A stretch of 6,899 nucleotides of DNA from Treponema sp. (GTDB lineage: Bacteria > Spirochaetota > Spirochaetia > Treponematales > Treponemataceae), in assembly GCA_012799545.1 (NCBI GenBank), contig JAAZLA010000060.1:1-6899 (forward strand), read 5' to 3'. The notes beneath the pieces were generated by a model, which was not told where the DNA came from, searched no databases, and saw only the letters and a program-made list of their open reading frames with translations. The position numbers and the translations under genes were made by a program. Of this stretch, positions 1 to 6,270 are shown piece by piece. Each line of letters starts with the position of its first letter. Positions within the stretch are counted from its first letter, which is position 1.

Positions 1-731
1 AGTGTCCAAGGAGTTGTTGTCCATGCCAGTAAATAGGTGTTTCCGTTTACTAAGTCTTTATCAAAACGCAGTTGCTCTTTTGTCGCTCCATTTACTTTAA
101 AGCGCACCGTAATTGCAGGGTCGTGAACATCCTTATAGCCACCGAGATTTAATTCATGATTCGATAAAACTGTTGCACAACGAGGGCAATAGGGTAAAAT
201 ATAATGCCCCTCGTACATGAGTTTTTTATCGTATAATTGTTTCATTATCCACCAAATAGACTCCATATAATCGGGGTCCATGGTTTTATAGTCGTTTTCA
301 AAATCAACCCAGCGACCAAGCCGTGTTATTGTTTGCTCCCATTCTTTTACATAGCGCAAAACGGAGTCGCGACAAGCTTCATTAAAGGCAGCGATGCCAA
401 ATTTTTCTATATCGGTTTTAGAATTGAGCCCGAGTTCTTTTTCTATGAGATTTTCTACGGGTAAACCATGACAATCCCAGCCAAAACGGCGCTCAACCTT
501 ATAGCCCTTCATAGTTTGATAGCGGGGTATGATATCTTTTATCGTACTTGGTATAAAATGTCCAAAGTGTGGTAAACCTGTTGCAAAGGGAGGTCCGTCA
601 TAAAAAACATATTCTTCGTTTTCTGCTCTTTGCTCTATTGATTTTTTAAATATATTGTTTGTTTTCCAAAACTCTAAAATTTTCTCTTCTTCTTTTGAAA
701 AATCCACCTTTGGATCAACTGGTTTATACAA
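1..731 (-). CDS. ileS: Isoleucyl-tRNA synthetase, eukaryote-like type (5' part, cut by left edge)
   Basis: Cytoplasmic class I aminoacyl-tRNA synthetase that charges tRNA-Ile with isoleucine. About 243 N-terminal residues are visible; the family is usually 1000-1100 long, so the KMSKS loop and anticodon-binding domain lie outside. Seen: YDGPPFATGLPHFGH at residues 44-58 with the class I HIGH-type motif HFGH at 55-58, GWDCHGLPVE at 84-93, and TTTPWT at 238-243, an editing (CP1) domain signature. The PPFATGLPH wording belongs to the eukaryote-like IleRS clade found in spirochaetes and some other bacteria, not the E. coli type (PPYANGSIHIGH). The start is taken as TTG at 731, because it gives the conserved MYKPVDP opening and has an AGGGGA ribosome-binding site 5 nt upstream. 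An in-frame GTG at 770 would add 13 residues but has a poorer site. The gene is separated by 92 bp from the response regulator upstream and probably has its own promoter. Confidence 0.96.
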   Translation of the reverse strand, partial: MYKPVDPKVDFSKEEEKILEFWKTNNIFKKSIEQRAENEEYVFYDGPPFATGLPHFGHFIPSTIKDIIPRYQTMKGYKVERRFGWDCHGLPVENLIEKELGLNSKTDIEKFGIAAFNEACRDSVLRYVKEWEQTITRLGRWVDFENDYKTMDPDYMESIWWIMKQLYDKKLMYEGHYILPYCPRCATVLSNHELNLGGYKDVHDPAITVRFKVNGATKEQLRFDKDLVNGNTYLLAWTTTPWT

Positions 732-736
732 AATAA

Positions 737-742
737 TCCCCT
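737..742 (-). promoter_or_regulatory. Ribosome-binding site of ileS (decides the TTG start)
   Basis: AGGGGA on the minus strand, preceded by an A-run, lies 5 nt before the TTG at 731. It is the best Shine-Dalgarno match in the 92-bp leader and supports TTG over the in-frame GTG at 770. Confidence 0.7.
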
Positions 743-752
743 TTTTTCTGCT

Positions 753-770
753 GTGATTTTCTATAATCAC
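753..770 (-). other. Small hairpin in the ileS leader
   Basis: On the minus strand GTGATT and AATCAC form a perfect 6-bp stem around a 6-nt loop (ATAGAA). It lies between the predicted promoter and the ileS ribosome-binding site, ending 10 nt before AGGGGA. No U-run follows, so it is not a classical terminator. No T-box elements are recognisable; the leader is far too short for one. It may affect mRNA stability or translation, or be chance. Confidence 0.35.
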
Positions 771-786
771 CTATTCTTTTCCGATT

Positions 787-815
787 AGTATGACATAAAA
801 AAAATATTTCTTCAA
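787..815 (-). promoter_or_regulatory. Candidate sigma-70-type promoter for ileS
   Basis: On the minus strand a -35-like TTGAAG (815-810) and a -10-like CATACT (792-787) are separated by exactly 17 bp, much of it T-rich. Each hexamer matches 4 of 6 consensus positions. Transcription would start near 780, leaving a leader of about 50 nt before the TTG start codon. In AT-rich DNA such matches arise by chance, so this is an inference supported mainly by spacing and position in the largest gap of the window. Confidence 0.4.
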
Positions 816-823
816 GATAAGAT

Positions 824-2191
824 TTATTCTTGGCTTTCTCTTTCATCAGTAGCGAGATAGTCATCGAGTTTACGATGAATTGTTTTTCGTCCAATTCCAA
901 GCGAATCAGCAGTTTTAGACTTATTTCCTTTAAAAAACGCAAGATTTTCCAAAATGATAGCTTTTTCAGCCTCTGCCATAGTAATTCCCAAGGGAATATG
1001 TACGGCATTTTCTCCCCGAGATTCTGCGATGGTAGGCGGTAAGTCTTCTACCTGTATGGTATCGCCCTGGCTCATAACAACAGCGCTTTCTATGCAGTTA
1101 CGCAGTTGACGAATATTGCCCGGCCAGTCATAGCTATACAAAAGCCTTCGTGCCTTCGCATCGATACCGATGATATTTTTATTGTTTTCTTCTGCAAACT
1201 CTTGCAAAAACTGGGTAACCATAAGCGGAATATCGTCTTTTCTCTCTCGTAGGGGCGGCAGATGAATATGCACAACATTTAATCGATAATACAAATCTTC
1301 GCGGAATTGTTTCTTTTTTATTTGCTCGACCAAGTCCTTATTTGTCGCAGCGATAACACGGCTATCTACCTGTATGGTTTCCTCGCCACCGACTCGCTCA
1401 AACTCTTTTTCTTGCAAAACCCGCAAAAGCTTTATTTGAATATTTTGATCGATTTCACCTATTTCATCTAGAAAAATACTACCACCATGGGCAAGCTCAA
1501 AGCGCCCACGTTTTCTAGAAATAGCACCCGTAAAAGCGCCTTTTTCATGACCAAAAAGTTCACTCTCCAAAAGCGATTCTGTCAATGCGGCACAATGCAC
1601 CTTGATAAGGGGCTTGTCTTTTCTGCTTGAAAGATTATGCAGCGCATTTGCAATAAGCTCCTTTCCTACCCCGCTCTCGCCAGTTATCAAAACAGAAGCC
1701 TTGGAATCGGCAACTCGCCGCACCATATCAAAGATTTTTTGCATTTCGGCACTTTTCCCGATAATGGACTCAAAGGTTTGTTTACTTTCAAGTTCGTGTT
1801 GCAGTTCTCGATGTTGTAAGACGAGCTGGCGATTTTGAAGTGCGCGTTTTACGATGAGGCCGAGTCTATCGAGATTGAGGGGCTTTGTTAAAAAATCGTA
1901 AGCACCATTTCGCATAGCATCGACTGCGGAGTCAATACTACCGTGACCTGTTAAAACAATCACTGGCAAGCCGGGGCTTTGTGCATTCACCTGCTCCAGA
2001 ACTTCTTCACCGCTTACCAGCGGCATGCGTAAATCAGTTATAACAAGGTCTATATCGCCACGAGAAATACGCTCTAAGCCCTCCTTCCCGTCTTTTGCCA
2101 AAATAGGATTATAGCCCTCAAGTTCCATGGATTCTGCAAGCCCTTCTCGTATATTTTTTTCATCATCTATTATTAAAATATTAAACTTCAT
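824..2191 (-). CDS. atoC: NtrC/AtoC-family sigma-54-dependent response regulator
   Basis: A 455-residue phosphorylation-controlled activator of RNA polymerase carrying RpoN (sigma-54), with the three expected domains. Receiver (about 1-120): acidic D9/D10, phosphoacceptor D53 in TDLRMP, T81, and K103 in TKP. AAA+ domain (about 140-370): Walker A GESGVGKE at 171-178, the sigma-54-contacting GAFTGA loop at 218-223, Walker B SIFLDE at 238-243, sensor I AATN at 281-284, arginine-finger segment FREDLYYRLN at 296-305, and WPGNIRQLRN at 356-365. Fis-type helix-turn-helix (about 412-446): KTADSLGIGRKTIHRKL. All key residues are intact, so it should be active. The ATG follows the kinase stop by 1 bp and its AGGGGA site lies inside the kinase's last codons, so the two are translationally coupled. 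Treponeme homologues are annotated AtoC; that name does not imply acetoacetate metabolism. Targets cannot be read from this window. Confidence 0.96.
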   Translation of the reverse strand: MKFNILIIDDEKNIREGLAESMELEGYNPILAKDGKEGLERISRGDIDLVITDLRMPLVSGEEVLEQVNAQSPGLPVIVLTGHGSIDSAVDAMRNGAYDFLTKPLNLDRLGLIVKRALQNRQLVLQHRELQHELESKQTFESIIGKSAEMQKIFDMVRRVADSKASVLITGESGVGKELIANALHNLSSRKDKPLIKVHCAALTESLLESELFGHEKGAFTGAISRKRGRFELAHGGSIFLDEIGEIDQNIQIKLLRVLQEKEFERVGGEETIQVDSRVIAATNKDLVEQIKKKQFREDLYYRLNVVHIHLPPLRERKDDIPLMVTQFLQEFAEENNKNIIGIDAKARRLLYSYDWPGNIRQLRNCIESAVVMSQGDTIQVEDLPPTIAESRGENAVHIPLGITMAEAEKAIILENLAFFKGNKSKTADSLGIGRKTIHRKLDDYLATDERESQE

Positions 2192-2192
2192 T

Positions 2193-3392
2193 TTATTCCC
2201 CTGTATAATCCAAATATTTTCTGTCCATTTGTGGAAGTGGGAAGGTCATTTTAAAAACAGTCCCTTCGCCAAGCTTTGATGAAACGATAATATCACCCGA
2301 AAACTCTTTTATTATTTTATAGACCATCGTTAAACCAAGCCCTGTACCCGTTATCTTTGTTGTGAAGTATGGCTCAAAAATCTTGTGAAGGTCTTCATCT
2401 GCGATTCCCCTTCCATTGTCTTTAAGAAAAAGTACATAAGAGCTATTTTCAAGCTGCCCAGAAATCTCTATGCAACCACCTGCAGGTAAAACATCCATAG
2501 CATTTTGTATAAGATTGATAAGCAATTGTTTAAATAGTTTTTCATCGACGAGCAGTTTTTGCTCACCCGCTGGAATATCTGTTTTTAAACGTATTTTTTT
2601 CTCATCGAGTTCTGCTTGGAAAAAAGGAAGAAAGTGCCGTAAAAGCGCATGAACATCGATGAGTTCAAGATGGGCACTGATAGGACGCACCGCAAATAAA
2701 AAATCGACAATAGTTTTATTTAAACGCTCTATTTCCTCGGTTGTAATATCGAGATATTTTTCAATTTTCCCATTGTCCAAAAGAAGATTTTTATTTTCTC
2801 GTGCCTTTTGTACAATTTTTTGTATAAGTTGTATATGAATACTAATGCTTCCCAAAGGATTTTTTATCTCATGAGCAACGCTTGCAGCAAGATTGGTTAA
2901 ACTTGCAAGACTTTCCATACGGCGCAGTAAAACTTCCGCGTTTTTCTTTTCAGTTATATCATCGATTTTTATAATATTGCCGATGAGTTTTTTTTCCCTC
3001 ACCAAGGGCATAGTACTAATATTTACAAAACGCCTGTTACCACCACTCGTTTCTAGGGTAAAATCTTGACTCGTATATGTTTTTTCTGCATTTTTTTCCA
3101 AAAAATGAGCAATATCGGAGTCGGCGATAAATTTCCACACCTCTTGATCGAAGACTGCATCTGTAGAGCGAAACTCAGAAAGGCGAACCGTAAAGGGCAT
3201 AAAACGCTCAGAAGCCTTGTTTGCAAAAAGCAATTTCCAGTCAACATCACATATAAGCAAACCAATACTTAAAGACTCAATAACTGAATCCAAGGTTTCG
3301 TTTTCAGTATAGATACTTTCAACCAGTTGAGTGAGTTGCTCGTTTGAAAGTTTTGAAATTTTTTGAGAAGCTCTTCTGACAAAATTTCGCAT
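2193..3392 (-). CDS. atoS: Soluble PAS-domain sensor histidine kinase (AtoS/NtrB-like)
   Basis: A 399-residue histidine kinase, partner of the regulator encoded 1 bp downstream. No hydrophobic stretch is long enough for a membrane segment and there is no signal peptide, so it should be cytoplasmic. Order: a short N-terminal helix (1-33), a PAS-like domain (about 34-147, ending in the usual IDDITEKK), then HisKA with phosphoacceptor H174 in VAHEIKNPLGSI. The ExxN after the histidine (E175-N178) is the typical phosphatase signature, suggesting it can also dephosphorylate its partner. The ATPase domain has the N box (N293, N297), the G1 motif DNGRGI (325-330), the F box (F339-F343) and the G2 motif GTGLGL (349-354). 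No heme or flavin-binding residue is obvious in the PAS domain, so the signal is unknown. The ATG has an AAAGG site about 7 nt upstream. It lies 63 bp after holB and may be read from that operon or from an unseen promoter in the gap. Confidence 0.94.
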   Translation of the reverse strand: MRNFVRRASQKISKLSNEQLTQLVESIYTENETLDSVIESLSIGLLICDVDWKLLFANKASERFMPFTVRLSEFRSTDAVFDQEVWKFIADSDIAHFLEKNAEKTYTSQDFTLETSGGNRRFVNISTMPLVREKKLIGNIIKIDDITEKKNAEVLLRRMESLASLTNLAASVAHEIKNPLGSISIHIQLIQKIVQKARENKNLLLDNGKIEKYLDITTEEIERLNKTIVDFLFAVRPISAHLELIDVHALLRHFLPFFQAELDEKKIRLKTDIPAGEQKLLVDEKLFKQLLINLIQNAMDVLPAGGCIEISGQLENSSYVLFLKDNGRGIADEDLHKIFEPYFTTKITGTGLGLTMVYKIIKEFSGDIIVSSKLGEGTVFKMTFPLPQMDRKYLDYTGE

Positions 3393-3434
3393 AGACCTAC
3401 CTTTTGTATTTTTCTGCCGACTAAAACTTAAAAA

Positions 3435-3465
3435 ACAAAGTAAAAATCCTAGGGCTTACAAAGTA
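3435..3465. repeat. Pair of 8-bp direct repeats around the holB stop codon
   Basis: ACAAAGTA (plus strand) occurs exactly at 3435-3442 and 3458-3465, a period of 23 bp, roughly two helical turns. The second copy overlaps the last codons of holB; the first lies in the 63-bp gap before the kinase. It could be a tandem operator, but an 8-mer repeat in A/T-rich sequence can occur by chance. Confidence 0.25.
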
Positions 3466-4673
3466 TTTTTTTTGTTTTTTAGTAAAGAATGAGCCAAGGA
3501 TTCAAAAGCCGACTGTGGATTTTGACGTAAAAAACGTATATTTTCATAGCAGCTTTTTATAAAAGAAAGCGCCTCATATGTTTTTTCAAGCACCAAGGCC
3601 TTTTTATCCTCATCTGCATTGCGAATAGATTCACGCTGCAATAAAAATAATTGATTAAAAAACAAGGATAAAACAAGGCGCGATTTTAAGCCGCCTAAGT
3701 CTTTTATAATTCCTTCAAGCTCAAGAAGGCTTTTCCCTTCTAGCATAGCATAAAGTTTTTTTGCATTATTCTGAATTGTTTCAAGAGAAACGGGCAAGTA
3801 GCCAAGTAAAAAATCTTCGATATTTGATGCGGTCAAATGAAAAACTCGCTCTATCACCTCTTTTTGCTCTTCTTCCTTTCTTTCTTGGAAATAATAGGGG
3901 CGAAGTCTTGAAAGAATTGTCGGTAGAAACGCATTTCTATTTGTCGTCAGCAAAATAAACGTAAGATTCTTTGGCGGCTCTTCTAAAATTTTTAACAAAG
4001 CATTTTTTGAAGCATCGAGCATCCGGTCGGCATTTTCTATTATAACAATTTTTTTCCCATCAGAACTTGTCAGACGTGCCCAGTAGGAAAGATTTCGAAT
4101 ATGCAAAACTGGAATACTGTCATAACTATATTGTGCTTCAAGTTTTACAGAAAGGTCTACAAGGCTTTCTGTAATTTTTTGTATATCTTTTATTTCACTC
4201 GTATGAAGACCTTGTTCCAATTCCTCGAGCAATTCATTTATTTGCAAGACATGCGAGGCAACTTTCGAAGCTTGGTCATCATCTTGTAACAAAACAGGAT
4301 GGTAGCGCAATAAGAGCTTTCGAATACTCCGCAAAAACAAAAACTTTGTTGCCTCTTTATACTCAGCATTTTGGGAAATCGCTTTCAAAAAACTTGCTTC
4401 ACTCGCCGCGATCTCTAAGCTCGTCTCCCGTGGCCCAAGCAATAAAAGATTTTGATGCACGAGCAGTTTATGCTGCGCACAAGAAGAACAGCTACAGAGC
4501 CACTCCCCTTTTACCGCAGCCTTGCAAGAAAGTACTCGCGCAAGCTCTAAAGCTGTTGTAAGTTTTGCACTCGATGAGGGTCCAAAAAATAAAAGCGACT
4601 GCGGTAAGTCTTTATTTTCAATTGCCTGTATGAGCTGATCGACCGCATTTTGATATAATACATTTTCAAACAT
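3456..4673 (-). CDS. holB: DNA polymerase III delta'-type clamp-loader subunit
   Basis: A 405-residue AAA+ protein resembling delta' (HolB), which helps load the sliding clamp on primed DNA. The P-loop region (GPSSSAKLT, 31-39) keeps the lysine but lacks the second glycine of GxxxxGK[ST], as expected for delta', which need not hydrolyse ATP. A zinc-module set of cysteines follows (C50, C60, C62, C65). Next comes a helical stretch of about 100 residues (roughly 84-187) with no counterpart in the E. coli protein. The conserved core then resumes: KIVIIENADRM (208-218), NALLKILEEPP (224-234), and SRLRP (255-259), where many relatives have the SRC arginine-finger motif. It lacks the long C-terminal extension of DnaX tau. 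ATG at 4673 follows the cvpA stop by 2 bp, with AAAGGA 5 nt upstream, so the genes are coupled. A DnaX/gamma-like paralogue is the main alternative, but the degenerate P-loop favours delta'. Confidence 0.85.
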   Translation of the reverse strand: MFENVLYQNAVDQLIQAIENKDLPQSLLFFGPSSSAKLTTALELARVLSCKAAVKGEWLCSCSSCAQHKLLVHQNLLLLGPRETSLEIAASEASFLKAISQNAEYKEATKFLFLRSIRKLLLRYHPVLLQDDDQASKVASHVLQINELLEELEQGLHTSEIKDIQKITESLVDLSVKLEAQYSYDSIPVLHIRNLSYWARLTSSDGKKIVIIENADRMLDASKNALLKILEEPPKNLTFILLTTNRNAFLPTILSRLRPYYFQERKEEEQKEVIERVFHLTASNIEDFLLGYLPVSLETIQNNAKKLYAMLEGKSLLELEGIIKDLGGLKSRLVLSLFFNQLFLLQRESIRNADEDKKALVLEKTYEALSFIKSCYENIRFLRQNPQSAFESLAHSLLKNKKNTL

Positions 4674-4675
4674 AA

Positions 4676-5149
4676 CTATCCTTTAATTAAAACGGGCTCG
4701 AAGCCCAAAATCGGTTGCAAGAGCGTATAAAAAAAACTATTTCCCAGTAAACTGTCTACAGAAAAAATGTTTTGCGCTTGAAGAAGATACAAGATAAAAA
4801 TAATAAGAACAAAGGCTTCTACAAGCCCAAATAAAAAGCCGAGAGAGCGATCTAAGCTTGCCATAATCGGATTTGAAAAAAACACTTTTTTTGTTAGACT
4901 TTGAAAAATTTTTACGATGAGAAATACAATAGCAAAGATTGATACAAAGGAAAGAAGCGCTGAGAGAAACCCAATCTGAATAAACTGCCCGTAAAAAAAT
5001 GCCCCATAGGAAAAAAATAAAAAAGCGAATAAAAGCGCTAAGACAAAGGCAGCCTTATTAAAAAAAGAAGAAACAAAGCCTTTTAGCGTATCCAAAAGAA
5101 TAAGAACAAGAGAAATTAAAATAAAAAAAACATCTAAGCCATTGAGCAT
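4676..5149 (-). CDS. cvpA: CvpA-family integral membrane protein
   Basis: A 157-residue, strongly hydrophobic inner-membrane protein with four likely transmembrane helices (about 5-23, 32-55, 61-83 and 103-125). Two family hallmarks are visible: the N-terminal NGLD followed by a helix and KGF (residues 3-25), and MASLDRSLGFLFGLVEA (96-112). CvpA was named for colicin V production in E. coli; in several Gram-negative bacteria its loss is linked to envelope or bile-salt sensitivity, but its biochemical role is not settled. The length is near the family norm of about 160. The start overlaps the end of murG by 16 bp, with a purine site (AAAAGG) only 3 nt before ATG and another (AGAGG) 10 nt before it, suggesting translation coupled to murG. 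The gene for the delta' subunit follows after 2 bp. The overlap with murG is consistent with a role in the envelope, but that is inference. Confidence 0.88.
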   Translation of the reverse strand: MLNGLDVFFILISLVLILLDTLKGFVSSFFNKAAFVLALLFAFLFFSYGAFFYGQFIQIGFLSALLSFVSIFAIVFLIVKIFQSLTKKVFFSNPIMASLDRSLGFLFGLVEAFVLIIFILYLLQAQNIFSVDSLLGNSFFYTLLQPILGFEPVLIKG

Positions 5150-6270
5150 TGGCCTTTTACCTCTTCTCTCGCAAGATACTCTGCAATTTTCTGTGCAGGT
5201 TTTTCTATAGAATTCATTTTCTTTGTATTTTCAGCATAGTTTGTTCTATTTTTTTTATCTAAAAAAAACAAAAGCGATTTTTTCAAAGAGTCAGCATGTA
5301 CATCTTCAGCCAATAAAACCTGCGCTGCCTTATTTTTTTCTAGATTTTGGGCATTTTCAACTTGGTCGCCCCTCGTCCCAGAACCCATGAGCGGAATGAG
5401 AATCATCGGTTTTTGAAGAACCAAGGCTTCGCTCAAGCTATTTGCACCTGCTCGAGAAAGAACGATATCGGCAGCAGCCAAAACATGGGGCATTTCACTG
5501 TAGATAAATTCATATGGGAGGTATTCTTTGTATGGAGTTTCTGTTAAAAGCGTATTTTTTCCTCTTTGATGCACCACAATACAATGCTCACAAAGCCATT
5601 CAAGATTTTCTTCGACAAGTTTATTTATTTGTCTCGCACCCAGGCTTCCCCCCAGCACCAATAATAATGGCTTCGTTTTTATTGTTTCATATAATTCCTG
5701 GTTTTCCTTAAAAAGAAAATCGAAGCCGAATTTTGCATCCGTTTTATAAAAAATAGGACGAACAGGATTTCCAAAAACAAGCAAGGTATTTTGCTTTTCC
5801 TTTGGGAAAAAAGTCCTTGTCTCTTCATACGAAAGAAAAATCTTTTTTGCAAACCGCGCATTCAGTTTCGTTGCTAGCCCAGGGGAAAAATCACATTCAT
5901 GAGTGTATACAGGAATACCCAAAAGTTTTGCTGCAAAGCAAGGAGGAACAGAGACAAAGCCACCCTTTGAAAATAAAAAAAGCGGTTTGTATTTTAAGAG
6001 GATAAAAAAGGAAGCGATAAACCCAAAAAAGATTTTAAAAACATCTATAAAGTTCTTAAAAGAAAAATAGCGCCGCAATTTTCCTGAAGCAATCCCCTTG
6101 AAAAGGTCGACCGATCCAGATTCTTCGACAATGTGTTTATCCATTCCTTGGGAAGAGCCGATCCACAAAAAAGAGAGTTCTGGACAAAGAGCCTTTAATT
6201 CATCGACAACCGCTAAGCCAGGGTAAATATGCCCAGCGGTACCACCACCTGTAAATGCACAAAACATCAT
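5134..6270 (-). CDS. murG: UDP-GlcNAc:lipid I N-acetylglucosaminyltransferase MurG
   Basis: A 378-residue GT28 glycosyltransferase on the inner face of the cytoplasmic membrane; it adds GlcNAc to lipid I to make lipid II for peptidoglycan. Seen: N-terminal glycine-rich loop TGGGTAGHIYPG (7-18) with H14, a hydrophobic patch at about 74-100 that fits membrane association, KGGFVSVP (102-109), HECDFSPGL (124-132), where E. coli has HEQN, the second glycine loop GGSLGA (207-212), HQRGKN (234-239), SRAGANSLSE (272-281), whose final Glu is the expected donor-binding acid, and GDQVENA (301-307). Length is normal for the family (about 355-380). Two adjacent ATGs are possible. The one at 6270 overlaps the ankyrin stop as ATGA; the one at 6267 gives 377 residues, better spacing from the AGGGGGAG site, and the usual M-x-x-A-F-T-G-G-G opening, so it may be the true start. 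The 3' end overlaps cvpA by 16 bp. Confidence 0.96.
   Translation of the reverse strand: MMFCAFTGGGTAGHIYPGLAVVDELKALCPELSFLWIGSSQGMDKHIVEESGSVDLFKGIASGKLRRYFSFKNFIDVFKIFFGFIASFFILLKYKPLFLFSKGGFVSVPPCFAAKLLGIPVYTHECDFSPGLATKLNARFAKKIFLSYEETRTFFPKEKQNTLLVFGNPVRPIFYKTDAKFGFDFLFKENQELYETIKTKPLLLVLGGSLGARQINKLVEENLEWLCEHCIVVHQRGKNTLLTETPYKEYLPYEFIYSEMPHVLAAADIVLSRAGANSLSEALVLQKPMILIPLMGSGTRGDQVENAQNLEKNKAAQVLLAEDVHADSLKKSLLFFLDKKNRTNYAENTKKMNSIEKPAQKIAEYLAREEVKGQCSMA

Noticed and set aside
237..464. Plus-strand open frame of 75 codons
   Set aside because: It is antisense to the clearly conserved ileS catalytic-domain coding sequence. The other plus-strand open frames (for example 1602-1838, 4346-4561, 6628-6858) are likewise antisense shadows.
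790..826. Possible terminator after the response regulator
   Set aside because: There is a T8 tract on the minus strand, but only 4-bp stems can be drawn before it, with no GC-rich hairpin.
724..1008. Minus-strand 94-codon open frame across the end of the response regulator and the ileS leader
   Set aside because: It overlaps the helix-turn-helix coding region of the regulator in another frame, shows no family motif and has no ribosome-binding site.
3393..3455. Possible sigma-54 or sigma-70 promoter before the kinase gene
   Set aside because: The nearest sigma-54-like string (CGGCAG followed by ATACA) lacks the required GC at -12, and no pair of -35/-10 hexamers with 16-18 bp spacing stands out.
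3440..3465. Possible terminator after holB
   Set aside because: On the minus strand GTAAG and TTTAC could form a 5-bp stem including a G-U pair, with a 10-nt loop, before a T-rich run. The stem is too weak to call, and partial read-through into the kinase remains plausible.
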